Shown here: piece by piece, positions 1-5,468 of the stretch
Position numbering within the stretch: the stretch's first letter is position 1
Layout of the letters: every line of letters starts with the position of its first letter
Assembly: GCA_000715635.1 (NCBI GenBank)
Contig: KL569101.1
Span: forward strand, 149,678-155,368
Length of the DNA stretch: 5,691 nucleotides
Source of the DNA: Streptomyces violaceus
Lineage (GTDB): Bacteria; Actinomycetota; Actinomycetes; Streptomycetales; Streptomycetaceae
Direction of reading: 5' to 3'
Program-made: the position numbers and the translations under genes
The notes under the pieces: generated by a model
Seen by the model: only the letters and a program-made list of their open reading frames with translations
Database searches by the model: none
Told to the model about the DNA's origin: nothing

Positions 1-1643
1 CCCTCGCCGAGGAGTCGCGGGCGCTGCCGGTCGTGTACGCGGCCTGGCTGAGCAACGGCGACCTGCACCTCCAGCTCGCCCAGCCCGCCGGGAAGCCGCC
101 CGCCCCCTGGCAGCAGGGGCAGGACCAGACCTTCTGGATGCTGGCCAGGACCGACGCCGAGCGCTACGAGGACACCGACACGGCTGCTCCGTACCCGGGG
201 CTCGTCAGCCTCGGCACCATGGACGACTCGCGGCTGCTGCTCAACCTGGAGGCGGTGCCCGGCATCGTCTCGCTGAGCGGCCGGGAGGCCGACCGGGCCG
301 CCGTCTTCGCGTCCGTCGCCGCCGAGTTGGCGACCAACGGCTGGTCCGACCGCATGACCATCACGCTCGTCGGCTTCGGGGAGGACCTGACGCCGCTCGC
401 CCCGAACCGGATCCGGCACCTCGAGGACATCGAGGCGCTCGTCGAGACCATGGAGGCCGAGACACGACAGCGGCGGGGCGCGCTGGGCGCGGCCGGGCAC
501 GACTCCGTGCTCACCGGCCGCACCGGGCCCGCCCAGCACACCCGCTGGGCCCCGCACCTCGTCCTCCTCGCCGCCCAGCCGTCTGCCGAGGACGCCGTCA
601 AGCTCGCCGAACTCGCCGCCGACGCCGGACGCCTCGGCATCGGCTACCTCGTCGGCACCGAGACCGGCGATCTGCCGGGCGCCGCCTGGGAGATGGAGAT
701 CACCGGCCAGGGCAAGCTGCTCGCGCCCCTGCTCGGGCTCGAACTCGACGCCCAGCTGCTGCCGGCCGCCCAACAGCGTGCCGTGGTCGAGCTGTTCACC
801 GACGCCGACCCCGAGCGCGAGTCGAACGGGCCCGTGACCACCCCGCCGTTCCTCGTCGACATCAGCGAGCACGGGCGGCCGGCCGTCTACGCCAGGCTCG
901 TCGGGTCGTACGAGATCATCGGCTTGGACAACCCGGACGGGGAGCGCAGCGCGCTGCTGCACGAGGCGCTCGCCCTGCTGCTTCTGCACCGCGAGGGCGT
1001 GCACCCGCGGGTGCTGGCCTCCGCGCTGTGGCCGCGCGGCGTCACCGACGACGTACGGGACGCGCTCCTGGACCGGCTGCGGGTGTGGCTCGGCGCCGAC
1101 CCGGACGGCACGCCCCGCCTCGGCAGGGACGCGACCGGGCGGCTCACGCTCGCCAAGTCCGTCGTCTCCGACCTGGACGTGCTGCGCTCCCTCTACCACG
1201 AGGCCACGCAGGGCAAGGGTGTCGACAGCCGGGCCGTGCGCGGGCGGCTGCTCACCGACGCGCTCGTGCTGGTGCGCGGGCCGCTGCTCGCCGACCGCCC
1301 CGAGGGCCGCTACCGGTGGCTCACCCACGAGATCGTCGACGCCCAGCTGCCGCTGCTGGTCGCGGACACCGGGCTCGCGCTGTGCGAGTTCCACATGGAG
1401 AAGAACCGCGCGGAGAAGGCCATCGAGGCCCTCAACGCGGCCCTGCGCACCGCCCCGGCCGACGAGCGCCTGTGGCACGAGCTGCTGCGCGCCACCCACG
1501 CCACGGGCGACACGTCCCAGCTGACCGCCCTCGCCACCGATCTCATCGGTCGCAGCGGGGCCCGGGGCCTGCCGCCGCGCACCGAGGCACTGCTCGACGA
1601 GCTGCTGCCGACGTGGCGTGACGCGATCGCCGCGGTGGGATGA
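1..1643 (+). CDS. C-terminal part of a large BTAD (SARP-type) regulator-like protein, 5' end outside window
   Basis: The reading frame is open from base 3 to the TGA at 1641-1643, giving 546 visible residues. The GTG at 33 is internal, because coding sequence continues unbroken to the window edge, so the protein is truncated at its N-terminus. Seen, in visible-residue numbers: about 60-270 is an alpha/beta region I cannot assign (segments such as MTITLVGFGEDL and APHLVLLAAQP). About 297-383 resembles the winged-helix region before BTAD domains (ARLVGSYEI, then HPRVLASALWP and LRVWLGADPDG). About 387-545 is the helical BTAD repeat domain (SDLDVLRSLYHEA, LRTAPADERLWHELLRA). Known: BTAD domains follow the DNA-binding domain of SARP regulators such as AfsR. 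Streptomyces also has long membrane or LysM-containing BTAD proteins, and the large non-regulatory region here suggests that type, but no LysM or membrane segment is visible. It overlaps the prepilin peptidase gene by ATGA, so the two are probably co-translated. The domain call is fairly firm; a DNA-binding role is inference. Confidence 0.85.
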   Translation, partial: LAEESRALPVVYAAWLSNGDLHLQLAQPAGKPPAPWQQGQDQTFWMLARTDAERYEDTDTAAPYPGLVSLGTMDDSRLLLNLEAVPGIVSLSGREADRAAVFASVAAELATNGWSDRMTITLVGFGEDLTPLAPNRIRHLEDIEALVETMEAETRQRRGALGAAGHDSVLTGRTGPAQHTRWAPHLVLLAAQPSAEDAVKLAELAADAGRLGIGYLVGTETGDLPGAAWEMEITGQGKLLAPLLGLELDAQLLPAAQQRAVVELFTDADPERESNGPVTTPPFLVDISEHGRPAVYARLVGSYEIIGLDNPDGERSALLHEALALLLLHREGVHPRVLASALWPRGVTDDVRDALLDRLRVWLGADPDGTPRLGRDATGRLTLAKSVVSDLDVLRSLYHEATQGKGVDSRAVRGRLLTDALVLVRGPLLADRPEGRYRWLTHEIVDAQLPLLVADTGLALCEFHMEKNRAEKAIEALNAALRTAPADERLWHELLRATHATGDTSQLTALATDLIGRSGARGLPPRTEALLDELLPTWRDAIAAVG

Positions 1644-2398
1644 ACACCGGGCTGCTGATCATCGCCGCCGCGCTCTGGGGCGCGGCGGCAGGGTCGTTCC
1701 TGCCGCGCGCGGCCTATCGTTTCTCGGCCCCCGCGGGGGAGCCGTGGCGGGAGGAGTGCCCCGGCGGGCATGCCCTCAAGGGCTGGCTGGGACGTGCCTC
1801 GTGCCCGGAGTGCGCGGAGGCGGCGGAGGGGGTCGAGGGGGCTGAAGCGGCCGGATACGGGCCGCGCACGGCACCTCTGGTGATCGTCACCGCCCTCGTC
1901 TGCGCAGCCCTCGCCGCCGCCACCGGCACCCGCCCCGAGCTCGGCGTCTGGCTGCTGCTCGCCCCCGTCGGGGTCCTGCTGACGGCCGTCGACTTCCGGG
2001 TGCGGCGGCTGCCCGACCCGCTCACGCTCCCGTTCGCCGGGGCCGCGCTCGCCCTGCTCGGCCTCACCGCGCTCGTGCCCGAGCACGCGGGGGAGTGGAC
2101 GACCGCCCTGCTCGGCTCGCTCGCGCTGGGCGGCGGCTACTTCGTGCTGTTCCTCATCAACCCCGCCGGCATGGGCTTCGGCGACGTCAAGCTCGCCCTG
2201 GGCACGGGGGCCGTCCTCGGCTGGTACGGGTGGCCGACCGTGATGCTCGGCACCTTCGCCGGGTTCCTGCTGGGCGCACTGTACGGCGGCGCCCTCGTTG
2301 TCGCCCGGCGGGCCTCGCGCAAGACGGCGATCGCGTTCGGGCCGTTCCTGATCACGGGTGCCTTGCTGGGACTGCTCGTGGGCGCGTACACGGCCTGA
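1640..2398 (+). CDS. Prepilin peptidase, A24 family (type IV / Flp-type leader peptidase)
   Basis: A 252-residue integral membrane aspartyl protease expected to cut the leader peptides of prepilins or pseudopilins at the inner face of the membrane. Seen: about seven hydrophobic segments (roughly 4-20, 78-95, 100-117, 129-145, 155-173, 196-222, 233-250). The first catalytic Asp, D118, lies in AVDFRVRRLPDPLT. The second, D182, lies in the signature GFGDVKLA. A C-terminal FGPFL segment is at 233-237. The cytoplasmic loop after the first membrane segment has C40, H44, C55 and C58, a variant of the paired CxxC zinc-like motif of PilD enzymes. The length fits the family, although no separate N-methylation activity can be read from the sequence. 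The ATG at 1640 overlaps the upstream TGA (ATGA), which points to translational coupling with the BTAD protein gene. No pilin gene is in the window, so the substrate is inferred; Flp/Tad-like pilins are the usual substrates in actinomycetes. Confidence 0.93.
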   Translation: MNTGLLIIAAALWGAAAGSFLPRAAYRFSAPAGEPWREECPGGHALKGWLGRASCPECAEAAEGVEGAEAAGYGPRTAPLVIVTALVCAALAAATGTRPELGVWLLLAPVGVLLTAVDFRVRRLPDPLTLPFAGAALALLGLTALVPEHAGEWTTALLGSLALGGGYFVLFLINPAGMGFGDVKLALGTGAVLGWYGWPTVMLGTFAGFLLGALYGGALVVARRASRKTAIAFGPFLITGALLGLLVGAYTA

Positions 2399-2458
2399 CG
2401 TCCGGTCCCCCGCAACCCCCGGCGACGGCCTGACGTCCGGTCCCCGCAACCCCTGGCG
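2392..2458 (+). repeat. Imperfect tandem direct repeat spanning the prepilin peptidase stop codon
   Basis: Copy 1 (2392-2424, 33 nt) and copy 2 (2427-2458, 32 nt) both begin GGCCTGACGTCCGGTCCCC. They differ by one C in a C-run and one C/T change near the end, and the period is 35 bp. Copy 1 holds the last codons and the TGA (2396-2398) of the peptidase gene. Copy 2 carries the same TGA at 2431-2433, out of frame with the gene. This is the footprint of a short tandem duplication. It moves the next gene's upstream region but leaves the protein intact. Confidence 0.9.
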
Positions 2459-2482
2459 TACGCTGGGCTGGTCCGTCCACAA

Positions 2483-2496
2483 CCCTTACGAAAGGG
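2483..2496 (+). promoter_or_regulatory. mqnC ribosome binding site inside a small inverted repeat
   Basis: The Shine-Dalgarno sequence AAAGGGA (2491-2497) sits 6 nt before the GTG start at 2504 and fixes that start. The same purines form the 3' arm of an inverted repeat, CCCTT (2483-2487) with AAGGG (2492-2496) around the 4-nt loop ACGA. In the mRNA this 5-bp stem could partly mask the site. The ribosome binding site is firm; regulation by the hairpin is speculation. Confidence 0.65.
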
Positions 2497-2503
2497 ACGC
2501 CCG

Positions 2504-3703
2504 GTGACCGAGAAGGCCGACCTTCAGCCCATCCTCGACCGTGCAGCCGCCGGTGGGCGGATCACCCCGGACGAGACGCTCGTGCTGTACCGGGACGCCC
2601 CGCTGCACGCGCTGGGCGCCGCCGCCGACGCCGTACGCCGCCGCCGGTACGCGGGCACCGAGCACATCGCGACGTACATCATCGAGCGCAACATCAACTA
2701 CACGAACGTGTGCGTCACGGCGTGCAAGTTCTGCGCCTTCTACGCCGCCCCCAAGGACACCGCCAAGGGCTGGACGCGTGACCTGGACGACATCCTGCGC
2801 CGGTGCGCGGAGACCGTCGAGCTGGGCGGCACCCAGATCATGTTCCAGGGCGGCCACCACCCGGACTACGGCGTCGAGTACTACGAGAAGCACTTCTCCG
2901 CCATCAAGCAGGCCTTCCCGCAGCTGGTCATCCACAGCCTGGGGGCGTCCGAGGTCGAGCACATGGCCCGGATCTCCAAGGTGAGCGTCGAGGAGGCGAT
3001 CCAGCGCATCCACGCCGCCGGGCTCGACTCCTTCGCCGGTGCCGGTGCCGAGCTGCTGCCCGAGCGGCCCCGCAAGGCCATCGCCCCGCTGAAGGAGTCG
3101 GGCGAGCGCTGGCTGGAGATTATGGAGATCGCGCACGGGCTGGGCGTGGAGTCGACGTCCACCATGCTGATGGGCACCGGCGAGACCAACGCCGAGCGCA
3201 TCGAGCACCTGCGCATGATCCGGGACGTACAGGACCGCACGGGCGGCTTCCGTGCCTTCATCCCGTACACCTACCAGCCCGAGAACAACCACCTGAAGGG
3301 CCGTACGCAGGCCACGCTCTTCGAGTATCTGCGGATGATCGCGATCGCGCGGCTGTTCATGGACAACATCGCCCACATCCAGGGCTCCTGGCTGACGACG
3401 GGCAAGGAGGTCGGCCAGCTCTCCCTGCACTACGGCGCCGACGACCTCGGCTCGATCATGCTGGAGGAGAACGTGGTGTCGTCGGCCGGTGCCAAGCACC
3501 GCTCCAACCGGCTGGAGATCATCGACCTGATCCGCAAGGCCGGGCGGGTGCCGGCCCAGCGGGCGACCACGTACGAGCACCTCGTCGTGCACGACGACCC
3601 GGCGAACGACCCCGCCGACGACCGTGTGGTCTCGCACTTCTCGTCCACGGCCATCGAGGGCGGCACGGCTCACCCCGAGCTCAAGCTGCTCGCCCCCAAC
3701 TAG
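2504..3703 (+). CDS. mqnC: Cyclic dehypoxanthinyl futalosine synthase (radical SAM, menaquinone biosynthesis)
   Basis: A 399-residue cytosolic radical SAM enzyme of the futalosine pathway. It cyclises dehypoxanthinyl futalosine to cyclic dehypoxanthinyl futalosine, which MqnD then cleaves towards 1,4-dihydroxy-6-naphthoate and menaquinone. Seen: the CxxxCxxC iron-sulfur motif at C70, C74 and C77, within NYTNVCVTACKFCAFYA; a glycine-rich stretch GGTQIMFQGGHHPDYG typical of the MqnC/MqnE/CofH group; STSTMLMGTGET; and FIPYTYQPENN. The MqnC/MqnE split cannot be settled from the motif alone, but whole-protein resemblance, and the HHPDYG segment in particular, favours MqnC. The GTG at 2504 has a good ribosome binding site 6 nt upstream and gives the expected N-terminus (EKADLQPILDRAAAGGRIT). 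Streptomyces lacks the classical men pathway, so this step is expected to be essential for respiration. A 105-bp gap separates it from the peptidase gene. The next gene begins 17 nt after the TAG, so the two are probably co-transcribed. Confidence 0.95.
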   Translation: MTEKADLQPILDRAAAGGRITPDETLVLYRDAPLHALGAAADAVRRRRYAGTEHIATYIIERNINYTNVCVTACKFCAFYAAPKDTAKGWTRDLDDILRRCAETVELGGTQIMFQGGHHPDYGVEYYEKHFSAIKQAFPQLVIHSLGASEVEHMARISKVSVEEAIQRIHAAGLDSFAGAGAELLPERPRKAIAPLKESGERWLEIMEIAHGLGVESTSTMLMGTGETNAERIEHLRMIRDVQDRTGGFRAFIPYTYQPENNHLKGRTQATLFEYLRMIAIARLFMDNIAHIQGSWLTTGKEVGQLSLHYGADDLGSIMLEENVVSSAGAKHRSNRLEIIDLIRKAGRVPAQRATTYEHLVVHDDPANDPADDRVVSHFSSTAIEGGTAHPELKLLAPN

Positions 3704-3720
3704 TCGGCGGCGGGGAAGAG

Positions 3721-4167
3721 TTGGAGACGATCCACACGGCGGACGCGGTCCGTGTCACCTGGGACTCCGATCCCGTCAAGAACGGCGCCGTGGTCGTCGG
3801 ACGGGACCGGATCGGTGCCGTCGGGAAACTCGGCGACGTGCGCGGGGCGTTCCCGAAGGCCCGGGTGCGCAGCTGGCCCGGGACCCTGGGCCCCGCCCGC
3901 GTCCACGAGGGCCCGCTCCCGGACGCCCCGAGCCCGCGCGAACGCGTCCACGCGGTGCTGAAGCTCGGTGCGGTGGCGGTCCTGGAGGAGTACGTCGACT
4001 CGGCGGAACTCCGGGCCGCCGCCGAGCGCAACGACGTCGTCGTCCTGCCGCGTACCCGCCGCACCGCTCTGGTCCCGACCGGCCGGGCCGACCTCGCAGT
4101 CTTCGACGAGGCGGGGGAGTGCGTCGCGACGGTGTGTGCGGGGCGGCTGGTGCACCGGCGGCGCTGA
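3721..4167 (+). CDS. Short amidohydrolase-like (imidazolonepropionase-like composite domain) protein
   Basis: A 148-residue protein whose two ends match the flanking beta-sandwich (composite) domain of the amidohydrolase superfamily. The N-terminal half (1-54) has the pattern METIHTADAV...NGAVVVGRDRIGAVGKLGDV...SWPG, as in imidazolonepropionase-type enzymes. The C-terminus (120-148) has TGRADLAVFD...ECVATVCAGRLVHRRR, the usual closing strands. The catalytic barrel between them is almost absent. Where active enzymes have PGLIDxHxH, this one reads PGTLGPARVHEG (53-64), with a single His and no metal-binding pair. TTG 3721 is chosen because it gives the family-like N-terminus and follows a purine-rich GGGGAAGAG. 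The frame upstream is open back into mqnC only as a GC-rich shadow. The 17-nt gap to mqnC suggests one transcript. Hydrolase activity is unlikely. A structural or binding role, or slow decay of an old enzyme, is inference. Domain resemblance is fairly sure, function unknown. Confidence 0.82.
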   Translation: METIHTADAVRVTWDSDPVKNGAVVVGRDRIGAVGKLGDVRGAFPKARVRSWPGTLGPARVHEGPLPDAPSPRERVHAVLKLGAVAVLEEYVDSAELRAAAERNDVVVLPRTRRTALVPTGRADLAVFDEAGECVATVCAGRLVHRRR

Positions 4168-4180
4168 GCCGACGGCCCTT

Positions 4181-4203
4181 GGCGCGGCGCCTGGTGCCGC
4201 GTC
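4181..4203. terminator. Hairpin between convergent genes, possible bidirectional terminator
   Basis: The left arm GGCGCGGCGC (4181-4190) and right arm GTGCCGCGTC (4194-4203) can form a 10-bp stem with two G-U wobbles and a 3-nt CTG loop. It lies 13 nt after the TGA of the amidohydrolase-like gene and 19 nt after the stop of the convergent lipoprotein gene. There is no T-run on either strand, which is common for actinomycete terminators, so the role is inferred from position and stem strength. Confidence 0.5.
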
Positions 4204-4234
4204 AGCCCGCGAAGCCACCGCGTCAGCCCGCGAA
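4197..4234 (-). repeat. 21-bp-period tandem repeat copying the 3' end of the GH18-like gene
   Basis: CCGCGTCAGCCCGCGAA occurs perfectly at 4197-4213 and 4218-4234, a 17-bp unit repeated at a 21-bp step. The gene-proximal copy encodes the last residues and stop (Phe-Ala-Gly-stop) of the minus-strand gene. Because 21 is a multiple of 3, the distal copy repeats the same codons and TGA in frame, so readthrough would add only RGGFAG. The distal copy overlaps the right arm of the hairpin at 4181-4203. Confidence 0.9.
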
Positions 4235-5257
4235 CTCCTCCGCGAACGCCCCCGAACTCTGCTTCACCCCACTGCAGTCGGTCGCCGGCTGATCGGTCTT
4301 CGCCCCGTCCGCGCACTGCCGGTCCCGGGCCGCCGACCACATCGACACCCATCCGATGCCCTTGTCCTCGGCGAAGGCGCGGACCTCGGCGGCGTCGGCG
4401 AGCGTGAAGGTCTCGCCGTCGACGTCGTTGACACCGATCATCGAGGTGAGCGCCATGCCCCGCCAGGCGGCCGCGTCCGACGTGCCGAAGACCCTCTTCA
4501 ACTGAGTGTGCGAGGCCTTGGCGGCCGCGAGGGCGTAGCCGCCCATGTCGCCGTCGAACGACGAGCCGTAGTTCATCGTCATCAGATTGACCGTGGCGAC
4601 CTGTACGCCGTTGTCGTTGGCGGAGGCGAGGAGCGCCAGGCTGTCCTTGCCCAGTCCGGAGGGCATGACGGGCAGTGTGAAGGAGACCTCCAGGTCGCCG
4701 CGCTCCTGCTGCAACTGGGCGATCGCCTTCGAACGCAGGGCGATGGAGGCGGAGTCGGCCAACTCGTCGCCCTCGATGTCGAAGTCGGCCCGGGTGGCAC
4801 CGGCCGCGTCGAGGGCCTTGCCGTAGGCCGCCGCCAGCTCCGGCGCGCTGTCGCAGGCCGCCGCCAGTTCCTTGCCGGAGGCGCCGCCGAAGGAGACCCG
4901 GACCTGACCGCCGTCCTTCTTGAGCTTGGCGATACGGGACTTCACCGCGGCATCGCCGAGGGCGTCCGTGCCGTCCCAGCGCGGGGTGCAGCCGCTGCCG
5001 CCGGCCAGCACGAAGGCCAGGTTGTACGTCGTGGGAGAGCCCGCGGAATCGGTGCCGGAGGCGTCCGTGGCACTGACGTAGGGGGCGTACGAGGTCGCCT
5101 TCGAGGTGCCGGACTCGGCGGGGGACGACGTGCTGGGCGCTGCCGCTGACGCCGGGGGTGCCGGGCGGGCCGCCTCGCCCTGCTCGGAGCAGGCCGCGGT
5201 GGCCAGGGCGAGCAGACAGCCCAGTCCGACCGCCGCCCGCTTCCGGTGACTCCTCAT
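4223..5257 (-). CDS. GH18 chitinase-like exported lipoprotein
   Basis: A 344-residue secreted protein. Seen: a basic n-region (MRSHRKR), a hydrophobic core and a candidate lipobox LATAAC with C23; Thr at -3 is unusual, so cleavage by signal peptidase I is an alternative. A low-complexity Ala/Ser/Pro/Thr linker runs about 28-75. The catalytic domain runs about 78-344: YNLAFVLAGG, VRVSFGGASG, then the GH18 acid motif ADFDIEG with D158, D160 and E162, followed by VNLMTMNYG, WVSMWSAARDRQC and CSGVKQSSGAFAEEF. The DxDxE acids are kept, with E162 as the likely general acid, but the first Asp of the classic DxxDxDxE is Thr155. The DFDIE form resembles the Pyrococcus ChiA-like branch of GH18. Chitin or another GlcNAc polymer is the inferred substrate; activity is not assured. 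The ATG at 5257 is preceded by GGGAG at 8 nt and starts the signal peptide. The upstream ATG at 5296 is rejected. The gene is divergent from the membrane protein gene at 5469. Confidence 0.9.
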   Translation of the reverse strand: MRSHRKRAAVGLGCLLALATAACSEQGEAARPAPPASAAAPSTSSPAESGTSKATSYAPYVSATDASGTDSAGSPTTYNLAFVLAGGSGCTPRWDGTDALGDAAVKSRIAKLKKDGGQVRVSFGGASGKELAAACDSAPELAAAYGKALDAAGATRADFDIEGDELADSASIALRSKAIAQLQQERGDLEVSFTLPVMPSGLGKDSLALLASANDNGVQVATVNLMTMNYGSSFDGDMGGYALAAAKASHTQLKRVFGTSDAAAWRGMALTSMIGVNDVDGETFTLADAAEVRAFAEDKGIGWVSMWSAARDRQCADGAKTDQPATDCSGVKQSSGAFAEEFAG

Positions 5258-5265
5258 AGCGCACG

Positions 5266-5270
5266 CTCCC
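5266..5270 (-). promoter_or_regulatory. Ribosome binding site deciding the start of the GH18-like gene
   Basis: On the minus strand GGGAG lies 8 nt before the ATG at 5257-5255. It supports this start over the in-frame ATG 39 nt upstream at 5296, which has no comparable site and would bury the signal peptide behind an acidic 13-residue extension. Confidence 0.75.
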
Positions 5271-5400
5271 GTTCTCGTGGGGTCATAAAGGTCCAAACCC
5301 CTAGTACGTTTCCCGGCAGCAAACGTCTCACGATGATGGGCGCTCAGATCGAGTTCCGCAGGCGTTCCCGATAACTCTCAGAGAAAGGACAGCTTCCGTC

Positions 5401-5422
5401 GTTTCTCATGGGTCTCTCACAT
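5401..5422 (+). repeat. Two 11-bp direct repeats with TCTCA cores, candidate regulator site
   Basis: GTTTCTCATGG (5401-5411) and GTCTCTCACAT (5412-5422) are head-to-tail and match at 7 of 11 positions. An 11-bp head-to-tail spacing is what OmpR/PhoB-family response regulators bind, since it places both half-sites on one face of the helix. A third core, CTCTCA, lies at 5375-5380. The repeat is plain to see; the regulator is unknown. Confidence 0.45.
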
Positions 5423-5433
5423 CAGAACCCAAG

Positions 5434-5448
5434 TTTATGGCACATAAA
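5434..5448. promoter_or_regulatory. Perfect inverted repeat upstream of the membrane protein gene, possible operator
   Basis: TTTATG (5434-5439) and CATAAA (5443-5448) are perfect reverse complements around GCA. The element ends 20 nt before the ATG at 5469. It could be a dimeric repressor operator or part of the promoter. As an RNA hairpin it would be short and A-U-rich, so a DNA site is the better guess. Confidence 0.4.
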
Positions 5449-5468
5449 GGCCGCCTAATGTCCGGGGA

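Larger units (their letters stand above)
5258..5468. promoter_or_regulatory. Divergent intergenic control region
   Basis: These 211 bases separate the two divergent envelope genes and are visibly richer in A and T than the rest of the window. They hold no credible gene. Seen: four same-strand TCTCA pentamers at 5326-5330, 5376-5380, 5404-5408 and 5415-5419; a perfect inverted repeat at 5434-5448; and the octamer CATAAAGG at 5284-5291 and again at 5443-5450. I could not find a convincing -35/-10 pair on either strand. TACTAG on the minus strand (plus-strand 5300-5305) is only a weak -10 candidate for the lipoprotein gene. Confidence 0.65.

Noticed and set aside
2456..2463. 8-bp palindrome GCGTACGC before mqnC
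   Set aside because: Short palindromes of this kind are expected by chance in GC-rich DNA and nothing around it supports a site.
2436..2464. Possible mqnC promoter with TACGCT as -10
   Set aside because: The 17-bp-upstream hexamer TCCGGT does not resemble a -35, so this is too weak to list as a promoter.
1310..2482. Long minus-strand open frame opposite the BTAD and peptidase genes
   Set aside because: Low-complexity Arg/Gly/Glu-rich translation with no domain, antisense to two well-supported genes; a product of high GC content.
2486..3673. Long minus-strand open frame opposite mqnC
   Set aside because: Exactly antisense to mqnC codons, with Val/Leu/Asp/Gly-rich translation and no recognisable motif.
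2803..3720. Upstream extension of the amidohydrolase-like frame into mqnC
   Set aside because: The extension is Arg/Pro/Gly-rich shadow sequence within mqnC; family resemblance begins at the TTG at 3721.
3681..5264. Alternative long minus-strand frame across the GH18-like gene and its neighbour
   Set aside because: Arg/Gly-rich, without motifs, and it spans two supported genes on opposite strands; the 4223-5257 frame has signal peptide and GH18 motifs.
5258..5296. Upstream ATG at 5296 as start of the GH18-like lipoprotein
   Set aside because: It would place a 13-residue acidic extension before the basic signal-peptide start and has no ribosome binding site as good as GGGAG before 5257.
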